Positions 1 to 11,380 of a stretch of 64,000 nt of DNA are shown piece after piece (position 1 is the stretch's first letter; each line of letters starts with the position of its first letter). The translations under genes were made by a program, and so were the position numbers. The notes under the pieces are model-generated. The model searched no databases and had not been told where the DNA came from. It saw nothing but the letters and a program-made list of their open reading frames with translations. The DNA comes from Hexactinellida sp. DTS-2022 (lineage: Eukaryota > Porifera > Hexactinellida). The stretch spans positions 310,001 to 374,000 of the forward strand of contig JAPNXP010000009.1 of assembly GCA_028753945.1 (NCBI GenBank), given 5' to 3'.

Positions 1-1502
1 AGTACAAATGGTTCAAATCTCTCATGGGTGGATATAATGAATTCGAATGCTAACGAATGACTGCTGTAGTATAATGTACTATATATTGTACGCAAAAAGC
101 GTACAATATTATACTAACAGGTTTCTTCTTTAGTAGAATGTGCTATATATAGAAAGGTTAAATGGTATCAATCTCTCATGGGTGGATATAATGAATTCGA
201 ATGCTAACGAATGAAGGCTGTAGTATAATGTGCTATATATTGTACGCAAAAAGCGTACAATATTATACTAACAGGTTTCTTCTTTAGTAGAATGTGGTAT
301 AAATAGAAAGTACAAATGGTATCAATATTTCATGGGTGGATATAAGGAATTCGAATGCTAACAAATGTCTGCTGTAGTATAATGTGCTATATATTGTACG
401 CAAAATGCGTACAATATTATACTAACGAGTTTCTTCTTTAGTAGAATGTGGTATAAATAGAAAGTACAAATGGTTCAAATCTCTCATGGGTGGATATAAT
501 GAATTCGAATGCTAACGAATGACTGCTGTAGTATAATGTACTATATATTGTACGCAAAATGCGTACAATATTATACTAACGAGTTTCTTCTTTTGTAGAA
601 TGTGCAATAAATAGAAAAGACAAATGGTATCAATCTCTCATGGGTGGATATAATGAATTCGAATGCTAACGAATGAAGGCTGTAGTATAATGTGCTATAT
701 ATTGTACGCAAAATGCGTACAATATTATACTAACAGGTTTCTTCTTTAGTAGAATGTGCTTTATATAGAAAGGTTAAATGGTATCAATCTCTCATGGGTG
801 GATATAATGAATTCGAATGCTAACGAATGAAGGCTGTAGTATAATGTGCTATATATTGTACGCAAAAAGCGTACAATATTATACTAACAGGTTTCTTCTT
901 TAGTAGAATGTGGTATAAATAGAAAGTACAAATGGTATCAATATTTCATGGGTGGATATAAGGAATTCGAATGCTAACGAATGAAGGCTGTAGTATAATG
1001 TGCTATATATTGTACGCAAAAAGCGTACAATATTATACTAACAGGTTTCTTCTTTAGTAGAATGTGCTATATATAGAAAGGTTAAATGGTATCAATCTCT
1101 CATGGGTGGATATAATGAATTCGAATGCTAACGAATGACTGCTGTAGTATAATGTACTATATAATGTAAGCAAAAAGCGTACAATATTTTACTAACAGGT
1201 TTCTTCTTTTGTAGAATGTGCAATAAATAGAAAAGACAAATGGTATCAATCTCTCATGGGTGGATATAAGGAATTCGAATGCTAACGAATGAAGGCTGTA
1301 GTATAATGTGCTATATATTGTACGCAAAATGCGTACAATATTATACTAACAGGTTTCTTCTTTAGTAGAATGTGCTATATATAGAAAGGTTAAATGGTAT
1401 CAATCTCTCATGGGTGGATATAATGAATTCGAATGCTAACGAATGAAGGCTGTAGTATAATGTGCTATATATTGTACGCAAAAAGCGTACAATATTATAC
1501 TA
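1..1502. repeat. Satellite A, block 1 left part (about 154-bp unit)
   Basis: Tandem repeat with a period of 154 bp, measured from successive hairpin starts at 87, 241, 395 and 549. Each unit carries a perfect inverted repeat ATATTGTACGC / GCGTACAATAT around a 5-nt A-rich loop, a GGTATAAATAG or GCTATATATAG stretch, and the word GGTGGATATAATGAATTCG. Units differ by a few percent and variants alternate (aaggctg / actgctg / tgtctgctg), so several subtypes are interleaved. No gene seen. The array runs off the left edge of the window. Confidence 0.97.
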
Positions 1503-2467
1503 CAGTCAAACCTCTCTATAGTGAACACCCTCGGGACCGGAATCTTTGTTCATTATAGCGAGGTGTTCATTAATCAGAGGTTACATTGGGATAGTATAAC
1601 AATGAAATTTATTAAGCCGATGATTTATAACATTCTACTAAGGAGAACCTCGTTATTATCCGCAATTTATTATATCCACTTTAAGTATGCAATGTTAACT
1701 GTGTATTTCGCTTTTAATTAATCTTATTTAAATAATCAGTTAGTTTTGACTGCCTTTGACATGTTCCTTCAAATATTAACTCTTTGATTGCTGATTCAGC
1801 TTTCATTACAGCTCCAAACACCTGACTGTCGTAATTACTGAATGCCTTGATTACAACTAACCACTGCCAAATAAGAATGACTAGATAAGAATGACTCGCA
1901 ATGACTAGACAATCTAACTCTCTTCATTTGTGGATTACAGTTTTCTTTGCAAGCCATTTTGATTTCCTGTTTCTTCTTAGGGATGTTATTTACGGCTCCC
2001 ACAGATATGCCAAATCGATTAGCCACATCACGCTGGCTATGGGTTGAGGCAAATTATACTACATTGAGCTTTTCGGATATTGTAAGATTTTTCCTTTTCA
2101 GTGACATTACGTCTAGATGAATAAATAAACCTGACTTGATAGAGTAATTCAAAATTACGTAGTACGTAATATACCCATTGATAACTTATGAGTAGTCTAT
2201 GACATACATCTTTTCACGATTTATATATAACACCGATTATTATGTATTCAGAAACCTGACCCATGTTCACTAATTAGAGGTTCATTCTAATTGAGATACA
2301 TAGGAAGTGTTCACATAAGGTGTTCACTATTCACAATATAGAGGTGTTCATTAAAGAGAGGTTCATATTAAGATTATTTGATAGGGAGATATTTGGGACC
2401 GGAATATAGTGTTCACTATTTGGAGGCGTTCACTAATGAGAGGTGTTCACTATTGGAGGTTTGACTG
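1503..2467 (-). mobile_element. Decayed pogo/Tigger DNA transposon (family H) inserted in satellite A
   Basis: The insertion splits a satellite unit exactly, and a TA dinucleotide is present on both sides (1501-1502 and 2468-2469). The terminal inverted repeats begin CAGTCAAACCTC and end GAGGTTTGACTG, and are about 26 bp long with few mismatches. CAG termini and a TA target duplication are typical of pogo/Tigger elements. Additional subterminal GGTGTTCACTA-type repeats lie in both arms. The interior keeps only the N-terminal part of a transposase on the minus strand; the DDE catalytic part is missing, so the element is non-autonomous. Confidence 0.9.
1835..2106 (-). pseudogene. Remnant of Tigger/CENP-B-like transposase N terminus
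   Basis: On the minus strand from the ATG at 2106 the reading frame gives MSLKRKNLTISEKLNVV, then a stop codon, then in the same frame SQRDVANRFGISVGAVNNI. This is the Psq/CENP-B-type helix-turn-helix found at the N terminus of Tigger transposases. The in-frame stop and the lack of any DDE region downstream show it is dead. Assignment rests on motif recognition. Confidence 0.75.
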
Positions 2468-2469
2468 TA

Positions 2470-4591
2470 ACAGGTTTCTTCTTTAGTAGAATGTGGTATA
2501 AATAGAAAGTACAAATGGTATCAATATTTCATGGGTGGATATAAGGAATTCGAATGCTAACAAATGTCTGCTGTAGTATAATGTGCTATATATTGTACGC
2601 AAAATGCGTACAATATTATACTAACGAGTTTCTTCTTTAGTAGAATGTGGTATAAATAGAAAGTACAAATGGTTCAAATCTCTCATGGGTGGATATAATG
2701 AATTCGAATGCTAACGAATGACTGCTGTAGTATAATGTGCTATATATTGTACGCAAAAAGCGTACAATATTATACTAACAGGTTTCTTCTTTAGTAGAAT
2801 GTGCTATATATAGAAAGGTTAAATGGTATCAATCTCTCATGGGTGGATATAATGAATTCGAATGCTAACGAATGACTGCTGTAGTATAATGTGCTATATA
2901 TTGTACGCAAAATGCGTACAATATTATACTAACGAGTTTCTTCTTTAGTAGAATGTGGTATAAATAGAAAGTACAAATGGTTCAAATCTCTCATGGGTGG
3001 ATATAATGAATTCGAATGCTAACGAATGACTGCTGTAGTATAATGTACTATATATTGTACGCAAAAAGCGTACAATATTATACTAACAGGTTTCTTCTTT
3101 AGTAGAATGTGCTATATATAGAAAGGTTAAATGGTATCAATCTCTCATGGGTGGATATAATGAATTCGAATGCTAACGAATGACTGCTGTAGTATAATGT
3201 ACTATATAATGTAAGCAAAAAGCGTACAATATTTTACTAACAGGTTTCTTCTTTAGTAGAATGTGGTATAAATAGAAAGTACAAATGGTTCAAATCTCTC
3301 ATGGGTGGATATAATGAATTCGAATGCTAACGAATGACTGCTGTAGTATAATGTACAATATAATGTAAGCAAAAAGCGTACAATATTTTACTAACAGGTT
3401 TCTTCTTTAGTAGAATGTGCAATAAATAGAAAGGTTAAATGGTATCAATCTCTCATGGGTGGATATAATGAATTCGAATGCTAACGAATGAAGGCTGTAG
3501 TATAATGTGCTATATATTGTACGCAAAAAGCGTACAATATTATACTAACAGGTTTCTTCTTTAGTAGAATGTGGTATAAATAGAAAGTACAAATGGTATC
3601 AATATTTCATGGGTGGATATAAGGAATTCGAATGCTAACAAATGTCTGCTGTAGTATAATGTGCTATATATTGTACGCAAAATGCGTACAATATTATACT
3701 AACGAGTTTCTTCTTTAGTAGAATGTGGTATAAATAGAAAGTACAAATGGTTCAAATCTCTCATGGGTGGATATAATGAATTCGAATGCTAACGAATGAC
3801 TGCTGTAGTATAATGTACTATATATTGTACGCAAAAAGCGTACAATATTATACTAACAGGTTTCTTCTTTAGTAGAATGTGCTATATATAGAAAGGTTAA
3901 ATGGTATCAATCTCTCATGGGTGGATATAATGAATTCGAATGCTAACGAATGACTGCTGTAGTATAATCTGCTATATAATGTAAGCAAAAAGCGCACAAT
4001 ATTTTACTAACAGGTTTCTTCTTTAGTAGAATGTGCTATATATAGAAAGGTTAAATGGTATCAATCTCTCATGGGTAGATATAATGAATTCGAATGCTAA
4101 CGAATGAAGGCTGTAGTATAATGTGCTATATATTGTACGCAAAAAGCGTACAATATTATACTAACGAGTTTCTTCTTTAGTAGAATGTGGTATAAATAGA
4201 AAGTACAAATGGTATCAATATTTCATGGGTGGATATAAGGAATTCGAATGCTAACAAATGTCTGCTGTAGTATAATGTGCTATATATTGTACGCAAAATG
4301 CGTACAATATTATACTAACGAGTTTCTTCTTTAGTAGAATGTGGTATAAATAGAAAGTACAAATGGTTCAAATCTCTCATGGGTGGATATAATGAATTCG
4401 AATGCTAACGAATGACTGCTGTAGTATAATGTGCTATATATTGTACGCAAAAAGCGTACAATATTATACTAAAGAGTTTCTTCTTTTGTAGAATGTGCTA
4501 TATATAGAAAGGACAAATGGTTTCAATATCTTATGTGTGGATATAATGAATTCGAATGCTAACAAATGTCTACTGTAGTATAATGTGCTAT
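2470..4591. repeat. Satellite A, block 1 right part
   Basis: Continuation of the 154-bp array beyond the transposon insertion. Units keep the hairpin, but some copies carry TGTAAGC in place of TGTACGC in the left arm, which breaks a pair of the stem. The last unit ends inside the word AATGTGCTAT where array B begins. No gene. Confidence 0.97.
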
Positions 4592-7145
4592 AATTCTTTC
4601 ACTCTCCTTCGTTCCCAGCAAATTTTTTACAATCAAAAAAATAGATTCTAAGAATGATAATTAGGTTGATTTGGAAGGTGAATCTTTGACAATAAACCAT
4701 CCTGGTCGCTTTGAAAAGAGATATACTTTTCACCAGACATCCAACACATCACATAGGATAGCCATACTTTACAATATATTCCATCAAAGACAATAAAAAA
4801 GAAGAATTCTTTCACTCTCCTTCGTTCCCAGCAAATTTTTTACCATCAAAAAAATAGATTTTAAGAATGATAATTAGGTTGATTTGGAAGGTGAATCTTT
4901 GACAATAAACCATCCTGGTCGCTTTGAAAAGAGATATACTTTTCACCAGACATCCAACACATCACATAGGATAGCCATACTTTACAATATATTCCATCAA
5001 AGACAATAAAAAAGAAGAATTCTTTCACTCTCCTTCGTTCCCAGCAAATTTTTTACCATCAAAAAAATAGATTTTAAGAATGATAATTAGGTTGATTTGG
5101 AAGGTGAATCTTTGACAATAAACCATCCTGATCGCTTTGAAAAGAGATATACTTTTGTCCAGACATCCAAAACATCACATAGGATAGCCATACTTTACAA
5201 TATATTCCATCAAAGACAATAAAAAAGAAGAATTCTTTCACTCTCCTTCGTTCCCAGCAAATTTTTTTCCATCAAAAAAATAGATTTTAAGAATGATAAT
5301 TAGGTTGATTTGGAAGGTGAATCTTTGACAATAAACCATCTTGGTCGCTTTGAAAAGAGATATACCTTTCACCAGACATCCAACACATCACATAGGATAG
5401 CCATACTCTACAATATATTCCATCAAAGACAAAAAAAAAAAAGAATTCTTTCACTCTCCTTCGTTCCCATGCAAATTTTTTACCATCAAAAAAATAGATT
5501 TTAAGAATGATAATTAGGTTGATTTGGAAGGTGAATCTTTGACAATAAACCATCCTGGTCGCTTTGAAAAGAGATATACTTTTCACCAGACATCCAACAC
5601 ATCACATAGGATAGCCATGCTTTACAATATATTCCATCAAAGACAATAAAAAAGAAGAATTCTTTCACTCTCCTTCGTTCCCAGCAAATTTTTTGCCATC
5701 AAAAAAATAGATTTTAAGAATGATAATTAGGTTGATTTGGAAGGTGAATCTTTGACAATAAACCATCCTGGTCGCTTTGAAAAGAGATATACTTTTCACC
5801 AGACATCCAACACATCACATAGGATAGCCATACTTTACAATATATTCCATCAAAGACAATAAAAAAGAAGAATTCTTTCACTCTCCTTCGTTCCCAGCAA
5901 ATTTTTTACCATCAAAAAAATAGATTTTAAGAATGATAATTAGGTTGATTTGGAAGGTGAATCTTTGACAATAAACCATCCTGGTCGCTTTGAAAAGAGA
6001 TATACTTTTCACCAGACATCCAACACATCACATAGGATAGCCATACTTTACAATATATTCCATCAAAGACAATTTTAAAAAAGAATTCTTTCACTCTCCT
6101 TCGTTCCCAGCAAATTTTTTACAATCAAAAAAATAGATTTTAAGAATGATAATTAGGTTGATTTGGAAGGTGAATCTTTGACAATAAACCATCCTGGTCG
6201 CTTTGAAAAGAGATATACTTTTCACCAGACATCCAACACATCACATAGGATAGCCATACTTTACAATATATTCCATCAAAGACAAAAAAAAAAAGAATTC
6301 TTTCACTCTCCTTCGTTCCCAGCAAATTTTTTACCATCAAAAAAATAGATTTTAAGAATGATAATTAGGTTGATTTGGAAGGTGAATCTTTGACAATAAA
6401 CCATCCTGGTCGCTTTGAAAAGAGATATACTTTTCACCAGACATCCAACACATCACATAGGATAGCCATACTTTACAATATATTCCATCAAAGACAATAA
6501 AAAAGACGAATTCTTTCACTCTCCTTCGTTCCCAGCAAATTTTTTACCATCAAAAAAATAGATTTTATACTGATAATTAGGTTGATTTGGAAGGTGAATC
6601 TTTGACAATAAACCATCCTGGTCGCTTTGAAAAGAGATATACTTTTCAACAGACATCCAACACATCACATAGGATAGCCATACTTTACAATATATTCCAT
6701 CAAAGACAATAAAAAAGACGAATTCTTTCACTCTCCTTCGTTCTCAGCAAATTTTTTACCATCAAAAAAATAGATTTTAAGAATGATAATTAGGTTGATT
6801 TGGAAGGTGAATCTTCGACAATAAACCATCCTGGTCGCTTTGAAAAGAGATATACTTTTCACCAGACATCCAACACATCACATAGGATAGCCATACTTTA
6901 CAATATATTCCATCAAAGACAATAAAAAAGAAGAATTCTTTCACTCTCCTTCGTTCCCAGCAAATTTTTTACCATCAAAAAAATAGATTTTAAGAATGAT
7001 AATTAGGTTGATTTGGAAGGTGAATCTTTGACAATAAACCATCCTGGTCGCTTTGAAAAGAGATATACTTTTCACCAGACATCCAACACATCACATAGGA
7101 TAGCCATACTTTACAATATATTCCATCAAAGACAAAAAAAAAAAA
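4592..7145. repeat. Satellite B, block 1 (213-bp unit, about 12 copies)
   Basis: Tandem repeat of 213 bp (unit starts at 4592, 4805, 5018 and so on). Each unit starts AATTCTTTCACTCTCCTTCG and ends in an A-rich tract CAATAAAAAAGAAG. It shares no obvious sequence with satellite A. Diagnostic variants include attctaag in unit 1, tttgtccagacatccaaaac in unit 3, and ttatactg in a unit near 6570. The period is a multiple of three, so short ORFs of 60-99 codons recur on both strands. Most units have stops in the A-rich tract, so I do not call it coding. Confidence 0.97.
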
Positions 7146-7761
7146 GATATTGTACGCAAAATGCGTACAATATTAACTAAAGAGTTTCTTCTTTAGAAGA
7201 ATGTGCTATAAATAGAAAGTACAAATGTTTTAAATCTCTCATGGGTGGATATAATGAATTCGAATGCTAACGAATGTCTACTGTAGTATAATGTGCTATA
7301 TATTGTACGCAAAATGCGTACAATATTATACTAACGAGTTTCTTCTTTTGTAGAATGTGCAATAAATAGAAAAGACAAATGGTATCAATCTCTCATGGGT
7401 GGATATAAGGAATTCGAATGCTAACGAATGAAGGCTGTAGTATAATGTGCTATATATTGTACGCAAAATGCGTACAATATTATACTAACGAGTTTCATCT
7501 TTAGTAGAATGTGGTATAAATAGAAAGTACAAATGGTTCAAATCTCTCATGGGTGGATATAATGAATTCGAATGCTAACGAATGACTGCTGTAGTATAAT
7601 GTACTATATATTGTACGCAAAAAGCGTACAATATTATACTAACAGGTTTCTTCTTTAGTAGAATGTGCTATATATAGAAAGGACAAATGGTTTCAATATC
7701 TTATGTGTGGATATAATGAATTCGAATGCTAACAAATGTCTACTGTAGTATAATGTGCTAT
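7146..7761. repeat. Satellite A, block 2 (about 4 units between B arrays)
   Basis: Four A-type units. The left junction (A-run of array B followed by ATATTGTACGC) and the right junction (GCTAT followed by AATTCTTTC) are the same as the junctions at 11381 and 4592, which points to duplication of a whole B-plus-A segment. Confidence 0.95.
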
Positions 7762-10700
7762 AATTCTTTCACTATCCTTCGTTCCCAGCAAATTTTTTAC
7801 AATCAAAAAAATAGATTCTAAGAATGATAATTAGGTTGATTTGGAAGGTGAATCTTTGACAATAAACCATCCTGGTCGCTTTGAAAAGAGATATACTTTT
7901 CACCAGACATCCAACACATCACATAGGATAGCCATACTTTACAATATATTCCATCAAAGACAATAAAAAAGAAGAATTCTTTCACTCTCCTTCGTTCCCA
8001 GCAAATTTTTTACCATCAAAAAAATAGATTTTAAGAATGATAATTAGGTTGATTTGGAAGGTGAATCTTTGACAATAAACCATCCTGGTCGCTTTGAAAA
8101 GAGATATACTTTTCACCAGACATCCAACACATCACATAGGATAGCCATACTTTACAATATATTCCATCAAAGACAATAAAAAAGAAGAATTCTTTCACTC
8201 TCCTTCGTTCCAAGCAAATTTTTTACCATCAAAAAAATAGATTTTAAGAATGATAATTAGGTTGATTTGGAAGGTGAATCTTTGACAATAAACCATCCTG
8301 ATCGCTTTGAAAAGAGATATACTTTTGTCCAGACATCCAAAACATCACATAGGATAGCCATACTTTACAATATATTCCATCAAAGACAATAAAAAAGAAG
8401 AATTCTTTCACTCTCCTTCGTTCCCAGCAAATTTTTTTCCATCAAAAAAATAGATTTTAAGAATGATAATTAGGTTGATTTGGAAGGTGAATCTTTGACA
8501 ATAAACCATCTTGGTCGCATTGAAAAGAGATATACCTTTCACCAGACATCCAACACATCACATAGGATAGCCATACTCTGCAATATATTCCATCAAAGAC
8601 AAAAAAAAAAAAGAATTCTTTCACTCTCCTTCGTTCCCAGCAAATTTTTTACCATCAAAAAAATAGATTTTAAGAATGATAATTAGGTTGATTTGGAAGG
8701 TGAATCTTTGACAATAAACCATCCTGGTCGCATTGAAAAGAGATATACTTTTCACCAGACATCCAACACATCACATAGGATAGCCATACTTTACAATATA
8801 TTCCATCAAAGACAATAAAAAAGAAGAATTCTTTCACTCTCCTTCGTTCCCAGCAAATTTTTTACCATCAAAAAAATAGATTTTAAGAATGATAATTAGG
8901 TTGATTTGGAAGGTGAATCTTTGACAATAAACCATCCTGGTCGCTAAGAAAAGAGATATACTTTTCACCAGACATCCAACACATCACATAGGATAGCCAT
9001 ACTTTACAATATATTCCATCAAAGACAATAAAAAAGAAGAATTCTTTCACTCTCCTTCGTTCCCAGCAAATTTTTTACCATCAAAAAAATAGATTTTAAG
9101 AATGATAATTAGGTTGATTTGGAAGGTGAATCTTTGACAATAAACCATCCTGGTCGCTTTGAAAAGAGATATACTTTTCACCAGACATCCAACACATCAC
9201 ATAGGATAGCCATACTTTACAATATATTCCATCAAAGACAAAAAAAAAAAAGAAATCTTTCACTCTCCTTCGTTCCCAGCAAATTTTTTACCATCAAAAA
9301 AATAGATTTTAAGAATGATATTTAGGTTGATTTGGAAGGTGAATCTTTGACAATAAACCATCCTGGTCGCTTTGAAAAGAGATATACTTTTCACCAGACA
9401 TCCAACACATCACATAGGATAGCCATACTTTACAATATATTCCATCAAAGACAATAAAAAAGAAGAATTCTTTCACTCTCCTTCGTTCCCAGCAAATTTT
9501 TTACCATCAAAAAAATAGATTTTAAGAATGATAATTAGGTTGATTTGGAAGGTGAATCTTTGACAATAAACCATCCTGGTCGCTTTGAAAAGAGATAAAC
9601 TTTTCACCAGACATCCAACACATCACATAGGATAGCCATACTTTACAATATATTCCATCAAAGACACTAAAAAAAAAGAATTCTTTCACTCTCTTTCGTT
9701 CCCAGCAAATTTTTTACCATCAAAAAAATAGATTTTAAGAATGATAATTAGGTTGATTTGGAAGGTGAATCTTTGACAATAAACCATCCTGGTCGCTTTG
9801 AAAAGAGATATACTTTTCACCAGACATCCAACACATCACATAGGATAGCCATACTTTACAATATATTCCATCAAAGACAATAAAAAAGAAGAATTCTTTC
9901 ACTCTCCTTCGTTCCCAGCAAATTTTTTACCATCAAAAAAATAGATTTTAAGAATGATAATTAGGTTGATTTGGAAGGTGAATCTTTGACAATAAACCAT
10001 CCTGGTCGCTTTGAAAAGAGATATACTTTTCACCAGACATCCAACACATCACATAGGATAGCCATACTTTACAATATATTCCATCAAAGACAATAAAAAA
10101 GAAGAATTCTTTCACTCTCCTTCGTTCCCAGCAAATTTTTTACCATCAAAAAAATAGATTTTAAGAATGATAATTAGGTTGATTTGGAAGGTGAATCTTT
10201 GACAATAAACCATCCTGGTCGCTTTGAAAAGAGATATACTTTTCACCAGACATCCAACACATCACATAGGATAGCCATACTTTACAATATATTCCATCAA
10301 AGACAATTTTCAAAAGAATTCTTTCACTCTCCTTCGTTCCCAGCAAATTTTTTACAATCAAAAAAATAGATTTTAAGAATGATAATTAGGTTGATTTGGA
10401 AGGTGAATCTTTGACAATAAACCATCCTGGTCGCTTTAAAAAGAGATATACTTTTCACCAGACATCCAACACATCACATAGGATAGCCATACTTTACAAT
10501 ATATTCCATCAAAGACAAAAAAAAAAAAGAATTCTTTCACTCTCCTTCGTTCCCAGCAAATTTTTTACCATCAAAAAAATAGATTTTAAGAATGATAATT
10601 AGGTTGATTTGGAAGGTGAATCTTTGACAATAAACCATCCTGGTCGCTTTGAAAAGAGATATACTTTTCACCAGACATCCAACACATCACATAGGATAGC

Positions 10701-11380
10701 CATACTTTACAATATATTCCATCAAAGACAATAAAAAAGACGAATTCTTTCACTCTCCTTCGTTCCCAGCAAATTTTTTACCATCAAAAAAATAGATTTT
10801 ATACTGATAATTAGGTTGATTTGGAAGGTGAATCTTTGACAATAAACCATCCTGGTCGCTTTGAAAAGAGATATACTTTTCACCAGACATCCAACACATC
10901 ACATAGGATAGCCATACTTTACAATATATTCCATCAAAGACAATAAAAAAGACGAATTCTTTCACTCTCCTTCGTTCCCAGCAAATTTTTTAGCATCAAA
11001 AAAATAGATTTTAAGAATGATAATTAGGTTGATTTGGAAGGTGAATCTTTGACAATAAAACATCCTGGTCGCTTTGAAAAGAGATATACTTTTCACCAGA
11101 CATCCAACACATCACATAGGATAGCCATACTTTACAATATATTCCATCAAAGACAATAAAAAAGAAGAATTCTTTCACTCTCCTTCGTTCCCAGCAAATT
11201 TTTTACCATCAAAAAAATAGATTTTAAGAATGATAATTAGGTTGATTTGGAAGGTGAATCTTTGACAATAAACCATCCTGGTCGCTTTGAAAAGAGATAT
11301 ACTTTTCACCAGACATCCAACACATCACATAGGATAGCCATACTTTACAATATATTCCATCAAAGACAAAAAAAAAAAAG
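7762..11380. repeat. Satellite B, block 2 (about 17 copies)
   Basis: Same 213-bp unit as block 1, with many of the same private variants in the same order (attctaag first unit; atcctgatcgc with tttgtcc in the third; tttttttcc in the fourth; ttatactg unit near the end). The block is longer than block 1 by 1065 bp, which is five units. Extra variants (gtcgcattg, gtcgctaag, tgatatttagg) occur only here. Confidence 0.97.

Noticed and set aside
4592-11380. Repeated ORFs of 60-99 codons on both strands of satellite B
   Set aside because: The 213-bp period is a multiple of three, so the same frame recurs. Most units have a stop codon in the A-rich tract, and the few long ORFs arise where a T is lost there. 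No ATG or domain supports coding.
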